Shown: in pieces, positions 1 to 9,128 of the stretch
How the letters are laid out: the number at the start of each line of letters is the position of its first letter
How positions within the stretch are numbered: position 1 is the first letter of the stretch
NCBI GenBank assembly: GCA_016707485.1
Contig: JADJHN010000002.1
Location: 62,001-126,000, forward strand
Source of the DNA: Lysobacterales bacterium
GTDB lineage: Bacteria > Pseudomonadota > Gammaproteobacteria > Xanthomonadales > Rhodanobacteraceae
Reading direction: 5' to 3'
DNA: 64,000 bases
Program-made: the position numbers and the translations under genes
Notes under the pieces: model-generated
The model's database searches: none
What the model was told of the DNA's origin: nothing
The model's input: the letters and a program-made list of their open reading frames with translations, nothing else

Positions 1-1
1 C

Positions 2-1711
2 GTGGTGCGCTCGCTTTCCTTCATGCTTATTGCGCTGTGGAACAAACTGTATGACGGCGTCGTCATGCACCACTTCGACAAGCTGCGCGCAGTGGCGCCG
101 GGGCACGAAGTGATCTATGTGCCCTGCCACCGCAGCCACGTCGACTACCTGCTGCTGAGCTACACGCTGTACCAGAATGGCCTGGTCCCCCCACACATCG
201 CCGCCGGCGTCAATCTCAACCTGCCCGGACTGGGTGCGATCCTGCGTCGCGGCGGCGCCTTCTTCCTGCGTCGCAGCTTCAAGTCGAATGCCTTGTATTC
301 GGCGGTGTTCACAGAGTACGTGAGCCAGTTGTTCGCGCGCGGCGTGGCCCTGGAATATTTCATCGAGGGCGGACGTTCGCGTACCGGCCGCCTGCTCAGC
401 CCGCGCAGCGGCATGCTCGCCATGACCCTGCGCAGCTTCCTGCGCGAATCGCGCCGGCCGGTGATGTTCCAGCCGGTTTATTTCGGCTACGAGAAGCTCA
501 TGGAGGGCAAGTCCTACATTGGCGAACTCTCCGGCAAGCCGAAGGAAAAGGAGTCCCTGCTCGGCCTGTTCCGCGCCTTCGGCGTGCTGCGCCAGCGCTA
601 CGGCAAGGTGGCGATCAATTTCGGCGAGCCGATCGATCTCGGCACGTTGCTCGACGAGGTCGCACCGGCCTGGCGTGCATCCACGGCAGTGCCGGAGGCA
701 AAGCCGGACTGGCTGCCGGCGGCGGTCGATATCCTGGCCAACCGCATCCAGTCGAACATCAACCGCGCCGTCGACGTCAATCCGATCAACCTGCTCGCGC
801 TCTGCTTGCTGGCGATGCCCAAGCACGCGATGACCGAGGCCGACCTGCTCGCCCAGATCGAGCTTTACAAGGATCTCCTCACCGCGCTGCCATTCGGTGA
901 TCGCGTCACCATCACCGGGAAGTCGGCGGCCGAGATCATCGCCTATGGCGAATCGATGCAATGGATTCGCCGGGTCAACCATCCACTTGGCGATGTCCTC
1001 GTTGCCGAGGGCGACAACGCGGTGTTGCTTTCTTATTTCCGCAACAATGTGCAACACGTGCTTGTTTCCAGCGCATGGATTGCCTGCTGCTTCCTCAACA
1101 ACCGGCGCATGAGCCGTTCCGGCATGCTGCGCCTTGGTCGCCTGATCTATCCGTTCATCCAGGCCGAGTGGTTCCTGCCCTGGGACGAGGACGGGTTCAG
1201 CGAACGCCTGCGTGCATCGCTGGATTTCCTGGTCGACCGCGGCCTGCTCGTAAGCGATGTCGATGGCCGCGTGCTCGAACGCGCGCCGGGCCAGAGCGAC
1301 AGCGCATTCCGCTTGCGTGCGATGTCACACAGCTTGCTGCAGGCGGTCGAGCGCTATTACATCACCATCGCCCTGCTGGTCAGCAACGGACGCAACACGC
1401 TGAGTGCCGCCGAGCTGGAAAATCTCTGTACGCTGACCGCACAACGCCTGTCACTGCTGCACGAACTGAATGCGCCGGAGTTCTTCGACAAGTCGCTGTT
1501 CCGTGGCTTCATCCAGAAACTGCGCGAACGCCGCGTGATCTGGGCCGACGCCGACAACAAGCTCGATTTCGATCCCGGCCTCGAGGAACTGGTCACCGAA
1601 GCCAAGGTCATCTTGAGCCGCGATATCCGCCACGGCATCCTCAAGCTGACCGCCGGAAAAGCGGAAGCGGGCAATCCGGAACATGCCGGCAAGACCAACC
1701 AGGCAGCGTGA
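2..1711 (+). CDS. plsB: Glycerol-3-phosphate 1-O-acyltransferase PlsB, C-terminal part (5' end outside window)
   Basis: Membrane-associated acyltransferase that acylates sn-glycerol-3-phosphate at position 1, the first step of phospholipid synthesis. The visible 569 residues contain the acyltransferase block HRSHVDYLL (HX4D) near residue 43, GGAFFLRRSF near residue 84 and FIEGGRSRTGR near residue 120, followed by the long PlsB C-terminal region. PlsB proteins are usually about 800 residues or more, so roughly the first third lies upstream and the first Met here is probably internal. The C-terminus is intact. A convergent YdcH-like gene follows 50 bases downstream. Confidence 0.95.
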   Translation: MVRSLSFMLIALWNKLYDGVVMHHFDKLRAVAPGHEVIYVPCHRSHVDYLLLSYTLYQNGLVPPHIAAGVNLNLPGLGAILRRGGAFFLRRSFKSNALYSAVFTEYVSQLFARGVALEYFIEGGRSRTGRLLSPRSGMLAMTLRSFLRESRRPVMFQPVYFGYEKLMEGKSYIGELSGKPKEKESLLGLFRAFGVLRQRYGKVAINFGEPIDLGTLLDEVAPAWRASTAVPEAKPDWLPAAVDILANRIQSNINRAVDVNPINLLALCLLAMPKHAMTEADLLAQIELYKDLLTALPFGDRVTITGKSAAEIIAYGESMQWIRRVNHPLGDVLVAEGDNAVLLSYFRNNVQHVLVSSAWIACCFLNNRRMSRSGMLRLGRLIYPFIQAEWFLPWDEDGFSERLRASLDFLVDRGLLVSDVDGRVLERAPGQSDSAFRLRAMSHSLLQAVERYYITIALLVSNGRNTLSAAELENLCTLTAQRLSLLHELNAPEFFDKSLFRGFIQKLRERRVIWADADNKLDFDPGLEELVTEAKVILSRDIRHGILKLTAGKAEAGNPEHAGKTNQAA

Positions 1712-1761
1712 GCAACGTTGGCGAACCGGGCTTGCCTGCGCAATCCGGCAAGTCCGTGCAG

Positions 1762-1968
1762 TCAGGCGTCGAGATCCGGAATCAGGCGACTTTCGAGCAA
1801 GGCGATGGCGTCCTTGAGATACAACTTGCGCCGCTTCAGGCGCTTGATTTCAAGCTCGTCATTGCCGGGGTCGATCGCCAGCCGTGCAATCATCGCATCG
1901 AGGTCGCGATGCTCGGTCCTGAGCAAGGTCAGTTGACGCACCGTATTGGCCGGATCTTCGGGGTTCAT
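1762..1968 (-). CDS. YdcH-like small protein (DUF465)
   Basis: A 68-residue, charged, all-helical protein matching the DUF465/YdcH pattern: a hydrophilic N-terminal helix with HRDLDAMIARL, then ELEIKRLKRRKLYLKDAI. The family is widespread in proteobacteria and has no firmly assigned function. I chose the ATG at 1968 because a purine-rich AAGGGA lies just before it and the product then has family length; an upstream in-frame ATG at 2019 would add 17 atypical residues. Convergent with plsB and divergent from ttcA. Confidence 0.8.
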   Translation of the reverse strand: MNPEDPANTVRQLTLLRTEHRDLDAMIARLAIDPGNDELEIKRLKRRKLYLKDAIALLESRLIPDLDA

Positions 1969-2072
1969 GAGCATCCCTTGGCTTTGGCGAAGTCTAAGCC
2001 AAGGCCGCAGGAGATGCATTCCAGGCCCGTTTCCGCAGTGCTCACGACAGCGGTTGTTCGATGAAGGAGACC

Positions 2073-2906
2073 ATGACGGAATTGCCCGAATCCCGTGCCG
2101 ACAAGCTGGCCCGCCGTCTGCGTCGACAGGTTGGCCAGGCCATTGCCGATTACCGCATGATCGACGCCGGCGATCGCATCATGGTCTGCCTGTCGGGCGG
2201 CAAGGATTCCTGGGTCATGCTCGACATGCTGCTCGAATTGCAGGCGCGAGCGCCGGTCCGCTTCGACCTGCTTGCCGTGCACCTCGACCAGAAGCAGCCG
2301 GGCTATGACGCATCGATCCTGCCCACGGCCCTGCGACAGCGCGACATTCCGTTCCGGATCATCGAACAGGATACCTACAGCGTGGTCGAGCGCGTCATCC
2401 CGGCCGGTCGCACGATGTGCAGCCTGTGCTCGCGCCTGCGCCGCGGCGCGCTCTACGATTTTGCGGCGAAGAACGGCTACAACCGCATTGCGCTTGGCCA
2501 CCACCGCGACGACATAGTCGAAACCCTGTTCCTCAACCTGTTCCACCAGGCCCGGCTCAAGGCCATGCCGCCAAAGCTGCAGGCCGATGATGGGCGCAAC
2601 ATCGTGATCCGACCGCTGGCCTATTGCGCGGAGAGCGACCTTGCCGAGCTGGCCCGGGAGCGCGCCTACCCGATCATTCCGTGCGACCTCTGCGGCTCGC
2701 AGGAAAGCCTGCAGCGCAAGGCGATCAAGCGCATGCTGCAGGCCTGGGAAATCGAGACCCCGGGACGCATCGAAAACATCTTTCGCGCCCTGACCCGGGT
2801 TGAACCCTCGCAACTTGCGGATCCCGCCCTGTTTGATTTCAGCGTGCTCGGCTTGGGCACGCACGAGCGGTATCCTGCGCCACCGCGGCCTGCCCTCGAC
2901 GAATGA
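2073..2906 (+). CDS. ttcA: tRNA 2-thiocytidine(32) synthetase TtcA
   Basis: ATP-dependent PP-loop enzyme that thiolates cytidine 32 of certain tRNAs using a 4Fe-4S cluster. The PP-loop SGGKDSW is near residue 42. CxxC in CSLCSRLRRG and a later CDLCGSQ fit the TtcA cluster ligands. The product is 277 residues. I prefer ATG 2073 over the in-frame ATG 2061 because GGAG at 2064-2067 then sits at normal Shine-Dalgarno distance. Single gene before rdgC. Confidence 0.95.
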   Translation: MTELPESRADKLARRLRRQVGQAIADYRMIDAGDRIMVCLSGGKDSWVMLDMLLELQARAPVRFDLLAVHLDQKQPGYDASILPTALRQRDIPFRIIEQDTYSVVERVIPAGRTMCSLCSRLRRGALYDFAAKNGYNRIALGHHRDDIVETLFLNLFHQARLKAMPPKLQADDGRNIVIRPLAYCAESDLAELARERAYPIIPCDLCGSQESLQRKAIKRMLQAWEIETPGRIENIFRALTRVEPSQLADPALFDFSVLGLGTHERYPAPPRPALDE

Positions 2907-2994
2907 CGAAACCACCCAGCGGCTTTCTCACCATCTGATCCTGCATTGCGCAAGGATCGCCAATTCGTTCTCCCCAAGGAATCCAGACACACCC

Positions 2995-3921
2995 ATGTTT
3001 TTCCGCAACCTGACCCTGTTCCGTTTCCCGAAAAGCACGTCAAAAAGCCTGGCTGAACTCGATGGCCTGCTCGACGATCACCGGCTGCGCCCCTGCGGCC
3101 CGATCGAACTGGCCACGCGCGGCTTCGTTTCGCCGTACGGGCGTGATTCCGATGAGCTGACTCATCGCGCCGGCAAGTTCACCCTGCTGGCAATCGGCAG
3201 CGAGGACAAGCTGCTGCCCTCCTCGGTGATCGGCGAGGCGCTGGCGGTGAAGATTGCCGAAATCACCGAAAAGGAAGCACGCCGCATTGGCGCGCGCGAG
3301 CGCAAGCGCCTGAAGGAGGAGGTCATGACCGACCTGCTGCCGCGTGCCTTCGTGCGCCCGTCCCGCGTCTTCGCCTACCTGGATGAGGCGCAGGGCTGGA
3401 TGGTGATCGACACGGCCAGCCGCAAGCTGGCCGAGGAGGCGGTGACCCAGTTGCGCGAGGCGCTCGGTCGTTTCCCGGCCACGCCAATGGCCCCCGCCGA
3501 CTCGCCGCGGACCCTGATGACGGATTGGTTGGTTGGTGGCAAGCTCCCGCAAGGACTGAGTTGGGGTGACGAGTGCGAATTGCGCGATCCGGCCGAAGCG
3601 GGCGCGGTGGTTCGTTGTCGTCGCCAGGATCTTGAATCGGACGAGGTGCGCGAGCATCTGAAATCCGGCAAGCAGGTCTTCCAGCTTGGCCTCGAACTCG
3701 ATGGGCGCATGGCCTTCGTGCTCGGTGAGGATCTGACCATCCGCAAGTTCCGTTTTCTCGATATCGTCCTTGACGAGATCGGCGAGGATGCTGCGGAATC
3801 AGCCCGTGCCGAACTCGATGCACGCTTTGCCTTGATGACGCTTGAAACCCGGCGCTTGCTGGAAAAACTCGATGAATGGTTCGGTCTGCCGCGCCCGGAC
3901 GAGCGCGAACAGGAACGATGA
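2995..3921 (+). CDS. rdgC: Recombination-associated protein RdgC
   Basis: RdgC forms a ring-shaped dimer that binds DNA non-specifically and limits RecA activity. The 308-residue product begins MFFRNLTLFRF, contains CGPIELATRGFVSPYG and ARRIGARERKRLKEE, and matches the length of E. coli RdgC (303 aa). ATG 2995 gives the family N-terminus and has AAGGA at 2976-2980, slightly far. The gene lies 88 bases after ttcA and 18 bases before a YgjP-like gene, so the latter two may be cotranscribed. Confidence 0.95.
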   Translation: MFFRNLTLFRFPKSTSKSLAELDGLLDDHRLRPCGPIELATRGFVSPYGRDSDELTHRAGKFTLLAIGSEDKLLPSSVIGEALAVKIAEITEKEARRIGARERKRLKEEVMTDLLPRAFVRPSRVFAYLDEAQGWMVIDTASRKLAEEAVTQLREALGRFPATPMAPADSPRTLMTDWLVGGKLPQGLSWGDECELRDPAEAGAVVRCRRQDLESDEVREHLKSGKQVFQLGLELDGRMAFVLGEDLTIRKFRFLDIVLDEIGEDAAESARAELDARFALMTLETRRLLEKLDEWFGLPRPDEREQER

Positions 3922-3939
3922 AAGCGGATGGCGTAAACA

Positions 3940-4701
3940 ATGAGCCCGGAATCCGAAGATCAGTATCTTGAATTGCCGACACCAACCGGCGAGGTGATTC
4001 GGGTCCTGCGCCGCAGTCACCCGCAGGCGCGACGCCTGCGCCTGACCGTGACTTCGGGCGGAGCCAGGGTGACATGTCCGAAAGGCACGCACCCGGCCCA
4101 GGTATTCGCCTTCCTGCGGAAGCACGGCGAATGGCTGGAGCGCAAGCTCGACGAGCTTCATCTCGGCGCGCAGCCGCCCGCGCTCGAACCCGGGGCAACC
4201 ACGGTCATTCCATTGCGTGGCGAAACCACCCGGCTGATCTGGCGCGCAGGTCCTTATCCGCGGATCGAACTGCTCGCCGACACCTTGCTGTTGACCTTGC
4301 CGCAGGCCAACCGGCGCTCGCTGGAAACCGCCCGCGGCTTGCTGCAATCCTATCTCGATGCGCAATTGCGCAAGGATGTGTCGCGCTGGCTGGCACGCTA
4401 TTGCCCGCGCCTGGGATATGCACCGACCGTGATCCGCGTGCGCCCGTTGAAGAGCCTCTGGGGCAGCCTCGATACCCGCGATCGGGTAACCCTGGACCTG
4501 GCCCTTGCGCTTGCGCCTCCGGCAGCGCTCAAGTACGTGCTGGTGCATGAGCTCTGCCACCTGCGCATCCGCAGCCATTCGCCACGGTTCTGGACGCTGG
4601 TCGCATCCATCCTGCCGAACTGGCAGGAGCAGCGCGACTGGCTGCGCGTCAACGGCCAGGCTCTCAAGGCCGAACTGCACCGGCTCGTGGAGGCACCCTG
4701 A
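3940..4701 (+). CDS. YgjP/DUF45-type putative metallopeptidase
   Basis: A 253-residue protein of the YgjP family (SprT-like zinc metallopeptidase fold). The putative zinc motif HELCH, followed by LRIRSHSPRFW, starts near residue 199, and the preceding LKSLWGSLDTRDRVTLDLAL block is typical. The physiological substrate is not established for the family. No signal peptide, so presumably cytoplasmic. It begins 18 bases after rdgC and is probably cotranscribed; it ends 12 bases before the convergent hydrolase gene. Confidence 0.85.
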   Translation: MSPESEDQYLELPTPTGEVIRVLRRSHPQARRLRLTVTSGGARVTCPKGTHPAQVFAFLRKHGEWLERKLDELHLGAQPPALEPGATTVIPLRGETTRLIWRAGPYPRIELLADTLLLTLPQANRRSLETARGLLQSYLDAQLRKDVSRWLARYCPRLGYAPTVIRVRPLKSLWGSLDTRDRVTLDLALALAPPAALKYVLVHELCHLRIRSHSPRFWTLVASILPNWQEQRDWLRVNGQALKAELHRLVEAP

Positions 4702-4713
4702 TGGAGGCGCCGC

Positions 4714-5703
4714 TCAGGTGTCGCGCAGAGGATGACGGGCGAGAAAATCCTGCATCGCGCCCACCACCGCATGCGGATTTTCCAGATGCAGGTGATGCGT
4801 GCCCGCCATGCGCACGACTTCGATATCCCTCAGCAAGGAAATTCGCGCCGCGACCATCTCCGGCTGCAGGTAAGGCGCGTGCGGTTCGGCCAGCACGAGC
4901 AAGGTCGGTGCAGCAATGGCCGGCAGGATGTCGGCGAGCTGCTCTTCGCTCAGCCGCGTCGCGCTCGGCAGGGTCAGTCGCGGATCACTCGACCAACTGA
5001 GGCCAGTCAACCCCGGCACTTGTTCGAGGCGGCAATGGGTATCGTCGCCCTTGCTTGCGCGTTCATCGCGGCAATGCCCTGCATCAATGCCGGGCGCTGG
5101 CTGCATGGCATGCACGGGCGGCAGGCAGGTTGTTCCCGCACACTGCAACCCGCGCTCGACGATGCAACGCGCCGCTTGCGGCGACAGATGCCCCGAGCGG
5201 CAACGGGCATCGATGGCTTCTTGCAGATCCGCAAACACGCGCAAGCCGCCGCCCTTGAACGCCGCCCGCGCCGTGTGCGCCCTACGCAATTGCTCGAGGG
5301 TCTTGTGCGTGTCCAGGGTCAGTGGCCCGAGGCCTTCGACCAGCAACAAGCGGCGAATCCGCTGCGGGCAGATAGCGGCATACATGCTGGCAAGGGCCGC
5401 ACCCAGCGAATGACCGAGCAGGTCGAGCGATGGCCAGGCAAACCAGTCGATGACCTGGCCGATCTCGTCGAGGTAATCGGCAATCGCATACCAGTTCGCC
5501 GCGGGCCGATGCCCGGAACGGCCATGACCGGCCAGATCGAGCGCGACCAGGTAATGCCCGCGCAGCAAGGGGGCCAGGCGATCGAATGTGCCGGCATTGT
5601 CGAGCCAGCCATGCACGGCCAGCATTGGTGGAGCGGATGGATCGCCCCAGGCCTTCGCCGCCAGGGTCAGGTTGCGCAGCGGTATACGCAACTCGACGGC
5701 CAT
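4714..5703 (-). CDS. Alpha/beta-fold hydrolase with a Cys/His-rich insertion
   Basis: About 329 residues. The alpha/beta-hydrolase hallmarks are visible: oxyanion region LAVHGWLDNAGTFDRL, DLAGHGRSGH, nucleophile elbow LLGHSLGAALA, and a late GTHHLHLENP with the catalytic His. Substrate unknown. The ATG at 5703 lies 8 bases after the hemH stop on the same strand, so translation is probably coupled to hemH. An unusual stretch of about 45 residues between ERGLQ and TGLSWSSDPRL is rich in Cys and His. It interrupts what I would expect to be a short linker before the substrate-pocket region. Confidence 0.85.
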   Translation of the reverse strand: MAVELRIPLRNLTLAAKAWGDPSAPPMLAVHGWLDNAGTFDRLAPLLRGHYLVALDLAGHGRSGHRPAANWYAIADYLDEIGQVIDWFAWPSLDLLGHSLGAALASMYAAICPQRIRRLLLVEGLGPLTLDTHKTLEQLRRAHTARAAFKGGGLRVFADLQEAIDARCRSGHLSPQAARCIVERGLQCAGTTCLPPVHAMQPAPGIDAGHCRDERASKGDDTHCRLEQVPGLTGLSWSSDPRLTLPSATRLSEEQLADILPAIAAPTLLVLAEPHAPYLQPEMVAARISLLRDIEVVRMAGTHHLHLENPHAVVGAMQDFLARHPLRDT

Positions 5704-5711
5704 CGGTTCAC

Positions 5712-6761
5712 TCACGGGCGAACGTGCGCGGCATCGTCGGATTCCGGCCAACCCCGGCAATGGCGCAGCACCAGCTCGCGCATGGCCGCGACCTGGTCAT
5801 CGCCGGCGTTGAGGCAGGCAATGTAGTTGAAGCGCTCGCCGCCGGCGTGGAGGAAGATCTCGCGCCCGGCCATATCCATTTCCTCGAGGGTTTCCAGGCA
5901 GTCCACGGCAAAGCCGGGACACATCACATCGACACTGCGCACGCCCTGCACCGGCAATTCGGCCAGGGTGTGGTCGGTGTAGGGCTGCAGCCAGGGCTCC
6001 CGACCCACGCGCGACTGGAAGCTCACCAACAGCTCATCCGCGCCCATGCGCAAGCGTGCGCGAAGCCCTGCCGCCGTCGCTTCGCATTGCTGGCGATATG
6101 GATCGCCATTGCGCACATAGCGCTGCGGAATCCCGTGGAACGAAAGCAGCAGGCGCTCGCTGCGCCCGTTTGCCTGCCAATGCCGCTCGACACTGCGGGC
6201 CAGCGCCTCGACATGCGCCGGCTCCTGGCAATAGTCGCTGACCAGGCGCAGCTCGGGTGGACAGCGCCAGCGACGAAACTGCGCAGTAACCGCGTCGAAG
6301 ACCGAAGCTGTGGTGGTCGCCGAGAATTGCGGAAACAGAGGCACCACAAGCAGGCGCCGCATCCCCGATCGCGCCAGCCCGGCCAGGGTTTCACCCAGAT
6401 CCGGTGCGCCGTAGCGCATCGCATGACGAACGATCACGGCATTGCCGAAGTCCGCCTGCAAGGCATCCTGCAGCCGATCAGCCAGTTCCTGGGTGCCGGC
6501 CTGCAGGGGCGAACCGGCGCTGGTCCAGACCTTGGCATAGGCGCGGGCCGAACGCGCCGGGCGGATGCGCAGGATGATGCCATGCAGGATCAGCCACCAG
6601 AGCCAGCGTGGTTGTTCGACGATGCGCGGATCTGCAAGGAATTCAGCCAGGTAGCGCCTGACCGATGCGCTGTCGGGAGCATCCGGCGTGCCCAGGTTGA
6701 CCAGCAGGATGGCCAGCCGCCGCGGCTGTTCCGGGTCCGAAAACGAGAGAAAACGCGACAT
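5712..6761 (-). CDS. hemH: Ferrochelatase
   Basis: Inserts ferrous iron into protoporphyrin IX, the last step of protoheme synthesis. The 349-residue protein contains AILLVNLGTPDAPDSASVRRYL near the N-terminus, LLLSFHGIPQRYV with the conserved His, and VMCPGFAVDCLETLEEM plus ARRGEIF-type C-terminal sequences. I chose ATG 6761 (MSRFLSFSDPEQPRR); a farther ATG at 6824 would add an atypical extension. First gene of a likely two-gene unit with the downstream hydrolase. Confidence 0.95.
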   Translation of the reverse strand: MSRFLSFSDPEQPRRLAILLVNLGTPDAPDSASVRRYLAEFLADPRIVEQPRWLWWLILHGIILRIRPARSARAYAKVWTSAGSPLQAGTQELADRLQDALQADFGNAVIVRHAMRYGAPDLGETLAGLARSGMRRLLVVPLFPQFSATTTASVFDAVTAQFRRWRCPPELRLVSDYCQEPAHVEALARSVERHWQANGRSERLLLSFHGIPQRYVRNGDPYRQQCEATAAGLRARLRMGADELLVSFQSRVGREPWLQPYTDHTLAELPVQGVRSVDVMCPGFAVDCLETLEEMDMAGREIFLHAGGERFNYIACLNAGDDQVAAMRELVLRHCRGWPESDDAAHVRP

Positions 6762-6814
6762 GCGATGGCTCAGCCCGGGTACAAGATCGGAATCGCAGAA
6801 GCTGCTCCAAGGCC

Positions 6815-6842
6815 TTGTCGGCATGGAGAAAACTGCTAGACT
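6815..6842 (+). promoter_or_regulatory. Possible sigma-70 promoter for the 6907 gene
   Basis: TTGTCG (6815-6820), a 16-base gap, then TAGACT (6837-6842) resemble -35 and -10 elements upstream of the secreted protein gene that begins at 6907. The match is moderate and the spacing slightly short. Confidence 0.35.
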
Positions 6843-6906
6843 CAAGGCCGCCTCACGGTAACGTCGAGGCGGACGATTACCAATAACATAACAAAAGAAC
6901 GCCACC

Positions 6907-7881
6907 ATGCGCTTGCGTGCCTGCCTCATCGCAGCTGTGCTTTCGAGTGCTCCGATTTCGCCGGCAATGGCGAATCCGGTTGGCTATGGCGTGGCTTTTG
7001 ACCAGCTTTATCGCATCGAAACTTCGCCGCCGGGAGCCACCTACATTGGTGAAGCCGGCAATTTCGGCGGACAGCCGTATGGTTTGCTGAAGGGACTCAC
7101 GTTCGGCCCGGGCAATACCCTTTATGCGATTTCCGACAGCCTGACGCAAAAGCCGATTGTCACCCTGAATACGGCCAACGGACGCGCGACCTATCTGTCG
7201 TCCCTGAACCTCAGCGGTGGCACCGGACAGTTCAATTCGCTGGACTTTGCCTCGGCCTTCACCTGTGACGGACAAATGTGGCTGACCTCGGCCACCACCC
7301 GAAAGCTTTGGCGGGTCAATCCGGCCACCGGTCAATCAACCCTGGTGGCCACGCTCGCCGAGACCCTCACCGGCCTTGCTGCCCGCGGCAACGAGCTGTT
7401 TGCCGCTGGCGGACGCGGCAACAACAGTCTGTACAAGGTCAACACGCAGACCGGCACGGCCACGCTGATCGGCGGATTCGGCGCCGCCAGCAGCGGCTGG
7501 ATCAGCACGATTTCGCTGAGTTTCGACGCCAACGGCACACTCTGGTCGGTGCTCAACTACCTGCCTCCCGCGCCAGGCGGCAGCACCCTTGTCGACTGGA
7601 GCGATCTGGCCCGGATCGACCCCGCCACCGGACTCGCCACCGTGTTGGGTCCGATTACCGGTCCGGAAAGCCTGCTCGGCATCGGCATCACCGGATTCAC
7701 CGTGGGGCAGACCCCCTGCGCTTTGCCGCCACCTGATGGCAGCACACCGCCACCGGCGACCTTGCCTTCCAGTTCGACGTGGAGTCTGGCGATTCTCGGT
7801 CTGCTGCTGTTTGCCGCGTCTGCATCACGCATTTCCCGGCGCCGCAGCGCTGTGCAGCGATCAGGCGGCAATCGAGCCTGA
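6907..7881 (+). CDS. Secreted repeat/propeller-like protein with an IPTL-CTERM-like anchor
   Basis: A 324-residue exported protein. Residues 1-22 form a signal peptide ending AMA. The body has recurring elements such as LYAISD, LWRVNPATGQSTLVATL and LYKVNTQTGTATLIGGF, as in beta-propeller-like surface proteins. After a proline-rich spacer, the C-terminus has SSSTWSLAILGLLLF followed by SRISRRRS. That is a short hydrophobic helix and an Arg cluster like the IPTL-CTERM sorting signal, but with about a dozen extra residues after the Arg cluster. Function unknown. Divergent from hemH. The next 200 bases, to the SYLF gene, contain nothing I recognise. Confidence 0.75.
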   Translation: MRLRACLIAAVLSSAPISPAMANPVGYGVAFDQLYRIETSPPGATYIGEAGNFGGQPYGLLKGLTFGPGNTLYAISDSLTQKPIVTLNTANGRATYLSSLNLSGGTGQFNSLDFASAFTCDGQMWLTSATTRKLWRVNPATGQSTLVATLAETLTGLAARGNELFAAGGRGNNSLYKVNTQTGTATLIGGFGAASSGWISTISLSFDANGTLWSVLNYLPPAPGGSTLVDWSDLARIDPATGLATVLGPITGPESLLGIGITGFTVGQTPCALPPPDGSTPPPATLPSSSTWSLAILGLLLFAASASRISRRRSAVQRSGGNRA

Positions 7882-8083
7882 ATCCCCTCGGCGAACCGTC
7901 GCGGTCGACGACAGGAATGGTCGTTTGCCCGGTTCCTGCATACAGTAGCCAGCCGCTTCCGATCCCACCCTCTGCCGCACCTCGCAGCGGAATGCTGCGG
8001 GTTCCATCCGCATCGATGTGCGCTTCATCGCAGACTCAGCTTGAACTGCTAACTTGCTGCGGTTATCTCTTTCGGAGTCAACC

Positions 8084-8761
8084 ATGCCTGCCTTGTTGCG
8101 TCTGCTGACCGGATTGCTTGCCGTCGCCGCGATCACTGCCCATGCCGCCGATCCCGAACTCAAGCGCGCCGAAAACGCGGTCCGGGTGCTCAACGAAATC
8201 ATGCAGGCTCCGGACAAGGCCATTCCCCGTGAACTGCTGCAAAGCGCGCACGCCATCGTCGTCGTTCCCGACGTGCTCAAGGCCGGCTTCGTCATTGGCG
8301 GCCGCCGTGGCGAGGGCCTGATCGCGGTCAAGACGCGCGACGGCACATGGTCCAATCCAGCCTTCGTCAACCTGACTGGCGGCAGCGTCGGCTTCCAGGC
8401 CGGCGTGTCGTCGACCGACGTCGTGCTGGTCTTTCGCACCGAACGCGGCGTCGATTCCATCGTGCACGGCAAGTTCACCATCGGTGCCGACGCCTCGGCT
8501 GCCGCCGGTCCAGTCGGCCGCACCGCGCAGGCTTCCACCGATGCCCAGTTGAAGGCCGAGATCTTTTCCTATTCACGCGCCCGCGGCCTGTTCGCGGGTG
8601 TCGCCTTTGACGGCTCGGTGCTGTCGATCGACCACGACAGCAATCAGTTGATCTACGGCGAGGGCGTGACGCCGAGGCGCATATTCGAGGACGGCGTCAG
8701 CAACGTGCCGAATGCGCTGGTAGACTTCCGCGACCGCCTGGAGGAGTACACTGCCCAATAG
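8084..8761 (+). CDS. SYLF-domain lipid-binding protein, exported
   Basis: A 225-residue protein with a signal peptide (MPALLRLLTGLLAVAAITAHA) and the SYLF/Ysc84 domain: SAHAIVVVPDVLKAGFVIGGRRGEG, GGSVGFQAGVSSTDVVLV, and EIFSYSRARGLFAGVAFDGS near the end. SYLF domains bind phosphoinositides in eukaryotes; bacterial family members are periplasmic and of unknown role. ATG 8084 is preceded by GGAG at 8074-8077. Monocistronic by appearance; a hairpin without a T-run lies at 8803-8828. Confidence 0.85.
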   Translation: MPALLRLLTGLLAVAAITAHAADPELKRAENAVRVLNEIMQAPDKAIPRELLQSAHAIVVVPDVLKAGFVIGGRRGEGLIAVKTRDGTWSNPAFVNLTGGSVGFQAGVSSTDVVLVFRTERGVDSIVHGKFTIGADASAAAGPVGRTAQASTDAQLKAEIFSYSRARGLFAGVAFDGSVLSIDHDSNQLIYGEGVTPRRIFEDGVSNVPNALVDFRDRLEEYTAQ

Positions 8762-8802
8762 TCCGGCGCGGAATCCCCTCCCGCCATTGACGAAACGGCA
8801 AT

Positions 8803-8828
8803 GCGCAGCCGCCCGTTGACGGCTGCGC
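8803..8828. other. Hairpin between the SYLF gene and tatA
   Basis: Perfect 9-bp inverted repeat GCGCAGCCG / CGGCTGCGC with an 8-base loop. It has no T-tract, so it is not a typical intrinsic terminator. It could affect RNA processing or stability between the SYLF gene and tatA. Confidence 0.5.
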
Positions 8829-8888
8829 GGCAAATCGCACCACCGGTCGCCTGTCCGGCGCCGGCAAAATGTTCGTGGAGTAATCAAG

Positions 8889-9119
8889 ATGGGCGGTTTC
8901 AGCATTTGGCATTGGCTTGTTGTCCTGGTCATCGTGGCCCTGGTGTTCGGCACCAAGAAGCTGCGCAATATCGGCGAGGACATGGGTTCGGCGATCAAGA
9001 GCTTCAAAAAGGGCATGCAGGATGGTGACGATCCGGCAAAGCCATCCGAACTCAAGTCCGATCCACCGGCGGCGGTGCAGTCAGCCACCGACACCGACAA
9101 GGATCGCAGCGAGCGCTAG
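8889..9119 (+). CDS. tatA: Sec-independent protein translocase subunit TatA
   Basis: A 76-residue inner-membrane protein. Single N-terminal transmembrane segment (IWHWLVVLVIVALVFG), hinge and amphipathic helix TKKLRNIGEDMGSAIKSFKKGM, then a polar tail. It polymerises into the channel that moves folded twin-arginine substrates. GGAG at 8877-8880 is the ribosome binding site. First gene of tatABC. Confidence 0.95.
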   Translation: MGGFSIWHWLVVLVIVALVFGTKKLRNIGEDMGSAIKSFKKGMQDGDDPAKPSELKSDPPAAVQSATDTDKDRSER

Positions 9120-9128
9120 GCCACCGTC

